NCBI GenBank assembly: GCA_022113835.1
Contig: JAILWY010000011.1
Span: forward strand, 1,922,001-1,986,000
Reading direction: 5' to 3'
DNA: 64,000 bases
Source of the DNA: Atopsyche davidsoni
Lineage: Eukaryota; Arthropoda; Insecta; Trichoptera; Hydrobiosidae
Both the position numbers and the translations under genes were made by a program. This document shows, one piece after another, positions 11,548 through 22,150 of the stretch. Positions within the stretch are counted from its first letter, which is position 1. Each line of letters starts with the position of its first letter. The notes under the pieces are model-generated. The model did not search any database and was not told where the DNA came from. It saw only the letters and a program-made list of their open reading frames with translations.

Positions 11548-11980
11548 GAGGACCCGCTAGACTATTCCTCCTAAGAAAACCATGTACACTGGATCATCGT
11601 AAATGTGTTTAGTGAGATGGTCCCCAACCTTTAAGCAAAGGCACCTGAAGAAGATATATCAAGTTTATTCGTATGTGTCTGAAAATGAATACATCTCCAT
11701 TTTCCCATGTATTCCGTGTCGCCTGGGATGTCTGAAACAAACACGACTGTTGGATGTTTGAGGCACGCGGAGGCTTCGAGGGCGGGGGTGTAAAAGTTTA
11801 CCCGGGGAGAGAAGCAGGCTCTTGATTTATGTGCGTTTTATTTTACTGAAATTCCGGGAACGCGGCGCCCTATTCTGTTTGATCGCCAACTGTAATGGTG
11901 ATATTTATATCTGGCGTATTAACAGAAGGAAAATCATATTTTATGTGCAGTTTTTTCTGAACAGGATTTGTGTAAATACC
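10090..11980. other. Intronic sequence, no gene recognised
   Basis: Mostly AT-rich; a GC-richer patch at 10245-10380 and another at 11765-11870. A (TA)n run lies at 11499-11543. No exon or transposon family recognised. Confidence 0.5.
11499..11543. repeat. (TA)n microsatellite
   Basis: Uninterrupted AT/TA dinucleotide run of about 44 bp. A shorter one is at 27638-27658. Confidence 0.95.
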
Positions 11981-11987
11981 TGTAAAG

Positions 11988-12380
11988 ACCCCCAGAAATC
12001 GATTCTGCCCTGCAAGGGGTTGATGACAGCGAAAAATTTAATTGGGGGTCCACGAACTGTAAATGGGGTCTACGAGAGTGGATCCCATTGGCCATGTTGG
12101 CCACGTTGAGTTAACACAACTGAACGACTATTCTTAATGTACAGCGTCACTATTTCGGCGCATTGTTTCAGTGTAAAACATAGTTAAAATTGTATTGAAT
12201 CAATGTTTCAAAACATGTTTACTTAAGTCAATCGGTTTATAAATATCAAAGATATTTAATGTTTACATACCGACATAAAATATGGCGCACCCTGTATATC
12301 AGATGTCAAAAATATGTTTGAAGTTGCTGAATTTTATAAAAATTTAATATTAGCAAGGCAGGGGTCTACGAAAAACAGGA
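11988..12380 (+). mobile_element. hAT non-autonomous copy, 5'-truncated
   Basis: Near-identical to the interior of the element at 39112-39503: CCCTGCAAGGGGTTGATGA, GTGGATCCCATTGGCCATG, GACATAAAATATGGCGCACC. It lacks the clear CATAGGTTCCCAAA left end and the right end is diverged. Confidence 0.65.
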
Positions 12381-12404
12381 AAACTCGACAAGAGAATCTA
12401 TGAT

Positions 12405-12565
12405 CTTAAGTCTTGAATTGAATGCCCAAAAAACTACTGACGATGGTCAAAAAAGGGAAAAGACGGTGATTGAACAGCTGAATTAGTAAGACAAACTGAT
12501 GTTCAGTGAAATGTTCACTAGCCTCTAAGAAAGAGAGGTATTTGGAGAAGAAGAATCTTGTTTAC
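12405..12565 (+). pseudogene. RTE-class LINE 3' fragment
   Basis: Diverged piece of the 3' region of an RTE-type retrotransposon, recognised by GTTCAGTGAAATG-TCAC followed by AGAGGTATTTGGAGAAGAAG, matching the ends of the copies at 56150-56430 and 57530-58015. No intact frame. Confidence 0.4.
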
Positions 12566-14380
12566 TCAATAGACTGTAGAGAACAACACGTTGTAGAGTT
12601 TTTTTTAAATTTGCACTCACGGGTTCGCTGTTATATTTTCCAGCTTTCAGTGAGGTCTACGCACCTATAATTATATATTTCCATCAAATAAAGGGTTGTT
12701 GGAAGGCTGCGCCCTTTCTCGTGTCATTTTCCAAGGCAGGTGTTACATTTACGGGCACATTTATGCCGGCGTATATAACGTAATGACTGTTTTATATGTG
12801 ACTGTGTCGGCGCGTACAGCCTGCACGTACGGCACGCGGACCTCTCACGCGACGGCACGTGCGGAGAACAAGCCAGCACGCCCCGCAATCAACCTTCCGC
12901 AATTCATAGCACGCCCTTCGTGTGCTACAGCAAAAAAATACCTTCATACTCAATTTATACAGCGTGTGATATTAAAACATGACCAAAAAATTGATAGCAA
13001 CTGTCGATATTTTTGTACGCAAGGCGTAACAAAAATTGCTATTTAGTGAGAAGGTCTATTGGTAACTAGACTGAAATACGGTTTATGTATTCGGTAAATT
13101 AAAATTCGCATTGTCGGTCAATTGCGAGCGGTGGGAGTTTTCAGGCTTAGGGGCGGACGGAGGCAGCCAGAGGGTGGAAAATAAAAATAGTGGAAATTCT
13201 CCGTGGTGTGACTGCAGCCTTCGATTGTAGGGGAGCAATAATTTGGGTAATGATAGTGTTTCCCATACGTGGAGGCCTTTTTTATTTGATTTGCGTGTTA
13301 ATTTCGTGAATAATTTGTAGCGAAAGCCACCCTGTTACGGGCCCATTGGTTTATAGCACCGTTTTCTATTTTTTTTTGGTCTCCGTTATTTATTTTTTTA
13401 ATAAGCCCCCACCTGCGTAAATGTACCCGTGATACCTTTGATGGTGCCTTTTTTAGCTGTGAATCAAGAACGATACAATGCGAAACCAATTATTCTGAAT
13501 TAATTAAATAACCATTTATATATTGATTTCTAGCCCATAGGCTAAAAAAACTATATGGTATGCACCATTGATATTTCACACCAAATAAAGCGTTTAAACG
13601 CGAGTTTAATATCATTTTACTAATGAAACGAATTTCAAAACAAGCTTATCTACGTGCAGAGATAGAATTATCAATTTTAATACCCGCTAAAGCCTCCGAC
13701 CCTTGTCTGTGAGAGCATCCCCCGGCACGCCCTACGCAGGGGCTGCTCTAACTTGACAGTGGGCGGGACGAGCCGCAACCCTCGAAATTAATGTGTTAAT
13801 CAAATGGGGTGCTAACGATACCTACTACAGATATGTTTATGATAGCCCTGCAGGGTTAGATTTATGGTATTGATTTTACCCGCACCTTTTACCTGAGTGT
13901 TAATACATTAGACTCCTTGGTGAGTTATCACTATATTAGATTAATTTTTTTTTAACTGGCAGAATCGTTTATTCCGTGTCTATTAAAACTTCTGTAAAGG
14001 TCTATGTTTTAATACATAGATGACATTTAAATTTTTTGTTTATCAATAGTATATTTCTGTTATACTACTATGTATAGTCATTTTTTTAAACCATGCTTTA
14101 GTGACGTTATGGCTCACTTTAATTTTATGAATGTCAATAATTTTCGGTTGTGTTCTTGTTACTAAATAAAATAATATTGTAGTATGATTCACATTTCTTT
14201 CATGCAAAGTTGTTCCCTTTATCGATGAACAGTATCAAAAGTACAAAAAATATATACGTCATATACATTCTTCTACACTTATAAAAAAAAAATGACATGT
14301 TTACACACAAAAAAACTTTCTACAGGGTATTTCAAAAGAGCTTGTGTCTTCTAAATCTTCTATATACTGGAACGTACAAG
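12566..14380. other. Intronic sequence, no gene recognised
   Basis: Contains GC-richer patches at 12800-12905 and 13690-13790. The 116-codon frame at 12696-13046 has no recognisable domain and looks like chance. Confidence 0.45.
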
Positions 14381-14381
14381 A

Positions 14382-14711
14382 GCAGGGCTTGGAAAATGAG
14401 GGCCCGCGGGCCAGCAAAACGTTTAATAAATTATCTAATTTTTACAAATAAAACTTTTCAATAGAAAGCACTATTTTTTTTTTCAGTTACTGTGTTGGTA
14501 GAGAAATTAAAAATATGTGAAAAAACTCTCTTAACGGTATTTTTTACTTGTGATCCAAAAGCCCAAAGTAAAGCTGTATTTTTTCATCGTCCACAACTTT
14601 TCAACAGAAAAAGTACATATGATTGCTTTTAGATGTTATATACCATCTTTTAAACGCTTTTAAGAGTATTTATTACTTGTGAACCGATGGTCTAAAGATT
14701 TGCCTGCCCCT
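14382..14711. mobile_element. Possible hAT MITE
   Basis: Left end CAGGGCTTGGAAAATGAGGG followed by GGCCCGCGGGCC, typical of hAT termini. The right end, reverse strand, reads CAGGGGCAGGCAAATCTTTA. I see no clean 8-bp duplication. An internal partial duplication (TACTTGTGA, AAAGCTGTATTT) is visible at 14546 and 14674. Confidence 0.35.
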
Positions 14712-14936
14712 GGGATGAGCTGTCTCGCAAAGCTGTATTTCTTCGTCGGCAAGTGCGTCGGTAGTCGCATCCAGGCTTTTCGGCTGTAAATCCGTCGATA
14801 GTAAAAAGTTATGTCTTCTTTTATTCGCGAAAGGCGCCGTCGCCGGCCGACGAAGCGTAAAAATTGATGAGATAAGTGTGACAGGACAGTTCGGTTTTAC
14901 TATGCGCTATTTTTCAGACGAACAAATGCCTCCCCT

Positions 14937-15536
14937 TATATATTGCAAGTGCCTCGCGTCTTGTTTATTCCTGTGATATATATAGGGTGTCCAAAGAGAG
15001 TATCGGGTATTTGTTAGTTCAGTAAAATAAAAACTACTTGTAATCAAGTAATTTTTTTATTGTTGATTATAAGAATACAACATGGAAAATTATTTTGAAA
15101 AGATGATGTTATCAAATGGTGACCGTTACGCGCATCTGGCATTCTTCTAATCTGGTACGAGGATTGCTGATAACACGCTGACACATAAACCCTCGATATT
15201 GCGCTGCCATTTCTGACCTGATGTTTTGTTTCAATTCCGTTAGGTTCGTCAGATTATTCTAATAAACCCTACTTTTAAGGTATCTCCATACGAAATAGCC
15301 AAGAGGTCTAAGGTCGCGGCTTCTGGGAGGCCAGTTGATGTTACCTCTACGTGAAATGATCTTATTAGGGAATAATTCGTTAACAGCTTCGATTGATTGA
15401 TCGGATGTATGGCAAGTCTTGGCCCAAAAAATTTCGCAGGCATATCGCAATAACCCCGATTGCAATAACCCGGTACCCTTTTTGGACACCCTATATATTG
15501 CAAGTGCCTCGCGTCTTGTTTATTCCTGTGATATAT
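14937..15536. repeat. 45-bp direct repeats flanking the Tc1-like copy
   Basis: The same 45 bp (beginning TATATATTGCAAGTGCCTCG, ending TTCCTGTGATATAT) occurs at 14937-14981 and 15492-15536, one copy on each side of the element. It is far longer than the TA duplication such elements make. Confidence 0.9.
14985..15491 (-). mobile_element. Tc1/mariner-type deletion derivative, copy 1
   Basis: Ends GGGTGTCCAAAGAGAGTATC and, reverse strand, GGGTGTCCAAAAAGGGTACC, with TA on both sides. The reverse strand carries the C-terminal catalytic part of a transposase: TCHTSDQSIEAVNELFPN, then ISRRGNINWPPRSRDLR and YFVWRYLKSRVY. The PPRS-DL block holds the position of the third catalytic acid of the DDE/D triad. 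The first two-thirds of the gene is missing. Related copies at 15764-16226 and 37201-37664 keep the same part of the gene. Confidence 0.85.
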
Positions 15537-15763
15537 TATATTGCATTCTACATTGTTCGTTTACTTATTGCCTCTGTTATTGTATCATTTAAAACGATTG
15601 TGAAATGTTTAAGTTGTCTACACACGCTGCGATGCCCATCTGACAAACGAATGGTAATGAACATTTTTTTTATGGCTTTACGTAAACAACGCATAGAAGT
15701 ATGCTATTTATTGGCTATTTTTTAAAACTCAAATAGCGAAAGCGTCATTATATGCTATATATT

Positions 15764-16226
15764 GAGTGTGCAAAATTTTTTGGGCCTAGAATTGCAGGAG
15801 TTCCGAGGTTTCAACTCAAGAACGTAGTCATACATCCAATCAATCAATTGATGCTGTCAACGAATTATTCCCTAATAAGGTCATTTCACGTAGACGTAAC
15901 ATCAACTGGCCTCCCAGAAGCTTCGATCTTAGCCCTCTTGACTATTTCGTATGGGGATACCTTAAAAGTAGAGTTTATGAGAATAATTCGACGAATAAAA
16001 CAAAACATCAGGTCAGAAATGGCAGCGCAATATTGAGGGCTATACGTGTTATCAGCAATATTCGTTTCAGATTAGAAGAGTGCCAGCAGCGCGTAACGGT
16101 CACCATTTGTATAACATAATATTCCATGTTGTATTCTTATAATCAACAATAAAAAAAAATACTTGATTACAAATAGTTTTTGTTTTACTGAACTAACAAA
16201 TACACGATGCTCTCTTTGGACACTCC
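15764..16226 (+). mobile_element. Tc1/mariner-type deletion derivative, copy 2
   Basis: Same family as 14985-15491 but opposite orientation. The right end, reverse strand, reads GGAGTGTCCAAAGAGAGCAT; the left end (GAGTGTGCAAAA) is decayed. The plus-strand remnant keeps ACTGGCCTCCCAGAAG (the PPRS block) and CTATTTCGTATGGGGATACC, interrupted by frameshifts. It carries a 35-bp segment near 15805 that copy 1 lacks. Confidence 0.8.
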
Positions 16227-16329
16227 GTGCAAATGTGTGACTATCGTAAACTAGCGTTTTTTTGAAAACGCTTGCAGTCGTAACTCGGATCAGAATCCGA
16301 ATCCCGAAAAGCGCACAACTATGCAGCAC

Positions 16330-16470
16330 AGTTGGGGTGGTTTTTTTTCCCTTTTTCGGGGCTCGCATGACTGGAGGCCGTTAGTGGAGCCCCGCGGGGG
16401 GCTCAGGGTGTCTTATCAGGCCCGGGGGGCGCAGACGGGGCGAGGCCGGGGTGGCGGGAATTCGGTAGTG
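16330..16470. other. GC-rich island
   Basis: CpG-rich patch (GAGCCCCGCGGGGGGCTC palindrome near 16387, then GGGGCGAGGCCGGGGTGGCG). No gene recognised; could be regulatory or a repeat fragment. Confidence 0.3.
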
Positions 16471-16769
16471 CTCGGGGGTGAAACTTTGTTTGTAGCTCAG
16501 TGTATTCATTTAACTCATTTATTAACACGCTCTTTAGATACGCTGTTAGTTTTTTTTTTTTTTTTTTAATTATTACGTTTTAATAACTCCATTTTATACA
16601 TTTTTGTTCGAATTTCTGAGCGGCAACACTCTTTATTTGTAATGCATAATTTTATTATAATATTTGGTGTACAAATAAGTTTTCAAAGGATTTTCAAGAG
16701 ATGACGTTACTAGTGTTAAATCGAAACGGACAGTGTTGCAACTAACTTCATTTTATAATCTCATCTTTA

Positions 16770-17060
16770 GGCTTTCTTTTTCAGTATGTGTCATTTCGCT
16801 GAAGTGGAAACAACTTTATATGTCAACTTTTGCGGGAAAGTTTACTTTTCTGCTTCCATTTGAAGAAAAGTGCAGCTGAAGGCCATCGAATAGCTTACGG
16901 GGAACATGCTTCATCAATTTCCACGTGTGAATTTTGGTATAAACGTTTTAGAAGTGGTGATTTTAATATCAATGACAAAGAGCGCGAAGGGCGGCCAGAA
17001 AAGTTTAGGGATGCCGAATTGGAGGCTATACCGGATGAAGATTCTATAATAATCTTAATC
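16770..17060 (+). pseudogene. mariner transposase N-terminal remnant
   Basis: Encodes the paired-like DNA-binding head of a mariner transposase: LLFCFHLKKSAAEGHRIAYG, EHASSISTCEFWYKRFRSGD, FNINDKEREGRPEKFRD. The KK-AAE-HR, WYKRF-SGDF and RxGRPxKF blocks are family hallmarks. The frame ends soon after the ELEAI segment, and the catalytic domain with the D,D34D triad is absent. I could not identify terminal repeats. A different, also deleted, mariner lies at 41147-41705. Confidence 0.75.
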
Positions 17061-17152
17061 TGTTAAAAATGTATTCAATTTAAACGTTTAAGGGAGTACT
17101 TATCACCTAAACACCTAAGAAAACGGATTCATTGAAAAAACTGGATACTATA

Positions 17153-17496
17153 CAGTAGTACCCCCGCTTTACGCGAGGGACACGTTCCGGAAAAAATCGC
17201 GTTAAGTCAAATTCGCGTATATCGGGGTTCATGACTTTGTACAGTATCACATGTTATTTTTACTGAAAAATACATGTATTGTCTTTTGGGTAGCGTTTTT
17301 TTTTATGTTCTTGTAAAATACGTTCATAACACCCAACGCTGTTTTTTATTGTTAAGAGAAGTCAATGACTACATTATGTTTATACACATTCTTAAATAAG
17401 AAATTCGCGTAATGCGAGGCATTTTAACGCGAAGTTTGAAATTCGCGTTATAGTGAAACCGCGCATAACGGGGTCGCGTAAAGCGGGATTTTACTG
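17153..17496. mobile_element. pogo/Tigger-like MITE
   Basis: 344 bp between TA dinucleotides (17151-17152, 17497-17498). Inverted ends CAGTAGTACCCCCGCTTTAC and, reverse strand, CAGTAAAATCCCGCTTTACG, with further inverted sequence (CGCGTTA, AATTCGCGTTATAG) inside. No transposase frame. Confidence 0.85.
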
Positions 17497-17774
17497 TATA
17501 TGTATTCGAGCTCTAAATCCCTTTTTTTGCTAACAACTGAACAGTACGCGTACTCATTACTTGAAAATGACTATTTTTGGAAATAAATATAGAAGAAGCC
17601 TCTTTTTGAAAAGAAGTTTTTTTTTAATTTGGGTTTTGGTAAAAAGTTCCCACTGAGCTGAAAAATATTAATCAGAATAAAATTCATTAAATCAACTTGA
17701 AGTCGGGTGAAGTTTTCCTGCTCGCATTCGGGCCGTCCCACCGCCCATTTTCCACACAAATTCTTATCAGGCGT

Positions 17775-17990
17775 GGGGTGTTAAGTACAACGAGTGGCCG
17801 ACTTCGTCGCGCGAGCACCCCCATGAACCCCCATGCACCCCCATGCACCCCCATGGACCCCCACGCACCCCGCTAATTAATTCCGAGGGGGTGATAAGGC
17901 GATACGGAGCGATTAATACGTTCGCGGGTCCAACTTTAATTAGATGAGAAAGTGCGCGGTGGAACGCCGTGGAAGTCGAGCCGAATTATG
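17775..17990. promoter_or_regulatory. GC-rich block with homeodomain and GATA cores
   Basis: Starts with five or six 11-bp units of CACCCCCATG type (17817-17873). Then come CTAATTAATT, GTGATAAGGCGATA, GCGATTAATACG and CTTTAATTAGATGAGA: several TAAT and GATAAG cores in about 90 bp. Candidate intronic enhancer; motif evidence only. Confidence 0.3.
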
Positions 17991-17994
17991 ATCA

Positions 17995-19340
17995 TTAAAA
18001 TTGATTGCGTTTTAATTTTACAAAATTAGATTTGATTTAAATTGCTATTTTCTTGAGTTATTGTGTAAAAAAAAATTCAGAACACAGTCTGGTTTTTTCA
18101 GGTACAATTGCTTGTTTTCAGAGCTTCAGATAAATGTCTGTAAATAATTTTGATCAGATTTTATATCCACTGGCTCCATAACTGGCCAGGGTAGAAATAT
18201 ATTATGAATAAATGGTACTTACTCGTATTTTGTTAATGATTAATTTTTTCAGGACTAAACGCAAAACGACTTAAAAAAAGTTCAATATCAAGTTACGAAA
18301 ACACAACTGAAAAATTCACAAAACAAACACTGCACGCTGAAAATAATACGTCTTTTATTTCCACCCTTATTTACTCTCGAGGGTTGAAAAACCGCCGAGA
18401 GTGTTTGCCTGAAAATTTGAATCGTTTTCTTATTCAGGTCATCAGATATGAAAAAAAAATACGTATGGATTTCCCACTAAAGTAATTCCTCCCCTAAGGT
18501 GTTGGCGATTTCCCGACCAGCCTCGCCTGAAAGTTTCTGTTAGGTATTCACAGCGATATTTTCTGAATGTGTTTAAATATTTTTAATGAGCAATAAAATT
18601 GTATTTTATGCACGTTTTAATGTATTATTTTCGTCGAATAAAAATTAAATTTTAATAATATTTTGATAGCTATAATAAAACGTGCGTTTTATTATATTTT
18701 TAGGTATGCAAATAGCTTGTAAAAAGCGCAATATTGGATATTATAGAATCATACAATAATGGGTTTTTAAATAATTTTTTGCCATGAACTTTCCACTAAA
18801 AGTTCTCGCTTTTACGAACTTGAAAAGTGATTAAAGGTTATATAAATAATTAATGATATAATTAAATTAATGAATTAGTCATCCCGGAATAAATTACTCC
18901 CTAAACACAAGTTTAACAAAGCCTTCGACCTGTCCGCCGAAAAGAAACTCCAGACCGGAAGTTCCCTGAAACGGCTGCCCTTCAGGGGAGGAATCTCACA
19001 AACAGTTGACTGCGACTTCGGAAAATATGCTCTTCTAAAGGGGTGTTAATTCGAAGGGTTGCGTCCGGATTAAGGGTCCATTGTAAAAGCTCGGGAATAA
19101 CATATTCACCGTCGTAATAAAAATATTTGAAACTTCAAAGTAAAAATGTTATCTTGTTTCTAGTTTAAGCGAAAATATTGCGGTAAGTTTATGCTTTGGT
19201 GTGAAGTAAAAAGATTGAATAGATTTTTAACGCAGAAAAACAAAATATTTTAATCACCAGATCTTTAGGCTTCGCAAATACGAAGTACTTTGTTGACGTG
19301 AAAACAGTTACAACATGTATTATTTTATCGTTAAAGCTTA
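17995..19340. other. Intronic sequence, no gene recognised
   Basis: AT-rich; a modestly GC-richer segment at 18890-19090. No exon or transposon recognised. Confidence 0.5.
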
Positions 19341-19745
19341 TTACTAATATGATAAGGCACATTATTTCACACATTAAAGATGATTAAAGAAACTCTCATA
19401 AAAATATCATCGTGATTTGTGTAGGATTCGAGAACCCACATACCCAACGAATCACTGCAATTAATCGAGAATTTTTAACAATCATAATCAACATATGAAC
19501 CAATGTGCCTAGGCCAACCAATATTTGCCAATTAACCAATATAAAAACGCTTCACTTGTTACTTTGATTAAAAAGTCCAGTGCTTGCAAATCACTAAATC
19601 ACATCCTACACAAATCACGGTGATATTTTTCTAAAGGGGGTTTCTTTGGTCATTTTCGATGTGCCTAATCATATTAGTAATAATATAAACCCGTATAGTT
19701 AATAAACACGCACTTGATTGACGTCCAATCCACAAAATAGACATA
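19341..19745. repeat. tRNA-like inverted-repeat element, copy 3
   Basis: 19341-19680 has long inverted arms (TTACTAATATGATAAGGCAC at left, the complement at right), and both arms run into tRNA 3'-half-like sequence (GTGATTTGTGTAGGATTCGA at left on the minus strand, ATCCTACACAAATCAC at right on the plus strand). So two half-modules face each other. 19681-19745 is the flanking segment seen at 733-800 (inverted). Confidence 0.65.
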
Positions 19746-20699
19746 CGTCAACATTTTTAATATAAAACAAGCCTGCGGAGACAAACATGCGGATCAATTA
19801 AGTTCTTCACAATCATCCGTGATTGTTCGTTTTAATTATACGTACACGCCGCATCGCATGCCCGGGGACTCTGAAGTAACAGGAAAATCTCCACAGACAG
19901 CGAATTAATAAGCTCGCACACACCTATCCAAGTTAGTGTATAACTTGTTTAAGTTTTAAGTAAATTCCAGGTGAAGCCTCTCGCGGCACGGCAGGGCGGC
20001 TCGGTGAGCAACTGCGGCATAATGAGGCGTCGGCGGGGATGTTACTACCTCCAGACACGCCATCCCTCCGAGGTGGGTTTCCGCCCCCGTGTGTAGACCA
20101 CGCCAGACACCCTTCGCTCAACACGTTGAATTTGATATTATAAATTTAATATTGGTGTAAAGTCTACAACGAAATCTGATAACCGCACTTGGATATTAAA
20201 AATCTCGCTGTGTTACTTAATGTTTGGTATAAATCTGCACTATTTAAATAAAAATTTTAAGGTTAAAGTTTCAACGTTTTTTTACGCATTCCTTTACTAA
20301 ATTATGTACAGTAAAAGTAACGTTCGGTACTTATACGGTTTAAAGAAATGGGCAAACGACTAGAAGCTTACAGAGTTTATCTTATAGTACTAGGCTTATT
20401 GATCAAAAGCTCACCATTCATTATTTTAAACGTAGTCTTTCGATTGTAAAACTTTAAATACGAGCTTTGAAACATCCTGTATGCAAGTTGGGCGGTCAAA
20501 TGTCGCCCTGTATCGCGGTCACACGCCCCTAATTTCAACCACCAATTTTCTAAAGGCAATAGCTGAAAACTACATCCACCAACTGAAAGCGGGTTGTCAA
20601 GTTGCAAAACCCGCCCTGGGAACATTTATTGTTTTATTATTGTTTTATAGTAAATTGTATACAAGTTAATAAGTGAAAAAAAAATATTATGGATTGATC

Positions 20700-21046
20700 A
20701 ATAAGATGTGTATTTATAACCCATTACGAGTTTATTATATTATTACCAATATGATTAGGCAAATTAGTTCATATACAGAAGATGATTTCAAAGAAACTCA
20801 GAAAAATATCATCGTGATTTGTGTGGGATTTGAACCTACATCTCCTGGTTTACATGACCGGTGTACTAATCCTTGTATAAACCTTGTATTAAATATTGAT
20901 TGGCCTGGGCACATTGATTCATATGTAGAGTACGATTGTTAAAAATTCTTGATAAACGGAAGTGATTCGTTAGTACTAATATTTTTCTGAGAGTTTTTTT
21001 GAAATCATCTTCTATATATGAACTTATGTGCCTAATCATATTAGTC
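20700..21046 (-). repeat. tRNA-like inverted-repeat element, copy 4
   Basis: About 304 bp (20743-21046) with arms of about 65 bp. Left has ATATGATTAGGCAAATTAGT, then GATGATTTCAAAGAAACTC; right is its complement. The inner minus-strand module (about 20813-20878) keeps B-box-like GGATTTGAACC on the plus text and the segment CCTGGTTTACATGACCGG, which aligns with the TGT-anticodon arm of tRNA-Thr. 20700-20740 is the usual flank. Confidence 0.7.
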
Positions 21047-21179
21047 TTAAGTTTTTATTAAAAAAAATATTTCAAACGTGGAGATTACGATTGGCAAGCA
21101 ACCATGCAAACCACCAAACCACGAAGCTACAGACGATGAAATCTTATTATTTTATTTTTATTAAAAATCCCCAGAACGG

Positions 21180-21500
21180 GTTTTGCAGCCCCGCGGCCGA
21201 AACGATGGCGTCCAAGATGGCGGCGGCGCTCCGTGACGTCACGCCCGACGCCCGCGGTAACGTGCGAGATTTCTCGCCGCATTTCAGATCTAGATATGAA
21301 AATTCCTGCGACAAATGGGGCGGCCGCGGATCTGGGGGTGGCGGCGTAATTTTATTTATTTATTCACGAATTACCTGGCGGGGGGCGCCCCGCTGCCGCT
21401 TTTATTACGGCGTATTAAAGATGGCGATGAAATGGGAGAGAAATTTTTCGGTGACCAGGTATTTCAGGGCGCGGCGCACGGGGAGTGGGAGAGGCTGCTG
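21180..21500. promoter_or_regulatory. CpG-rich island with YY1/Pho and CRE motifs
   Basis: The most promoter-like stretch by eye. It has CAAGATGGCGGC (21213-21224, a YY1-type site), a second ATGGCG nearby and a perfect GTGACGTCAC palindrome (21233-21242), all in dense CpG. Open frames spanning it have no recognisable domain. It could be an alternative promoter, a Polycomb-response-like block or an enhancer of the T-box gene. Confidence 0.4.
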
Positions 21501-21580
21501 CTCGAGCTCAGATTAAACAGTATTATTTTATTTCGTACCCTTAGTGTGTACTTAGTTTTTTTTTATATCGATTAATTTAT

Positions 21581-21683
21581 TAATATTTTTGAATAAAATC
21601 ACTCAAGTATTTTATTCAAAAATATTAAAATGGAATTCCACCAAGTAATCTTTGTCATAAATATTGAATTTCTTAATTAATTT
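21581..21683 (+). repeat. Palindromic repeat fragment (family of 47961-48080)
   Basis: Shares ATCACTCAAGTATTTTA, TCAAAAATATTAAA and TGGAATTCCACCAAGTA with 47961-48080. An inverted copy sits at 22325-22410 inside a tRNA-like element. Confidence 0.6.
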
Positions 21684-21749
21684 ATTATATAATGCTTGTT
21701 TCTATTTTTGTTCATTTTATCTAGTCTTAACCTCAGAAGAGGTTGGCAA

Positions 21750-22100
21750 CCACTTCACTGAGCATATACTCATGCAGATTCAGTGTTCATGGTTTTCTAA
21801 GGGAAAAATAGTGTTGTGGGTCCTTCTACACCGCAATTTTATAATAGCATTATTATATAATCCTTTCCTTACACATTCTTGCGTTTAGATTTGATACTGG
21901 TTCTACTAAATAATACCCCAAACTACCTGCTGTTATTCCTACAATTACTTTAATCTATATTTTGCGTAGGTGTGGGTTTAAATTTAATCTGAGCTCCGAA
22001 AACTAATTAGATTTTTCAATATCTATTCAATGTGCGAACAACAGTTTATTAATTTGAATAGCATGGTAGTAAGTGAGGATCTATTTATGTGTAAACATAA
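21750..22100 (+). repeat. Interspersed repeat, second copy at 38225-38545
   Basis: Shared blocks in order: CAGTGTTCATGGTTTTCTAA, TTGTGGGTCCTTCTAC, AATAGCATTATTATATAATC, CTACCTGCTGTTATTCCTAC, GAACAACAGTTTATT. No coding frame recognised; class unknown. Confidence 0.65.
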
Positions 22101-22150
22101 TATATGGGATAAATTTTGGGGAGTTAATAACCTTTACAGGATTATATTAC

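Noticed and set aside
12696..13046. 116-codon frame with Thr/Ala-rich middle.
   Set aside because: No domain, no splice signals or transposon ends; fits a chance frame in a GC-richer patch.
21028..21516. 162-codon frame across the CpG island.
   Set aside because: Composition changes abruptly with the DNA, no domain, and a neighbouring frame is equally open. More likely a regulatory island.
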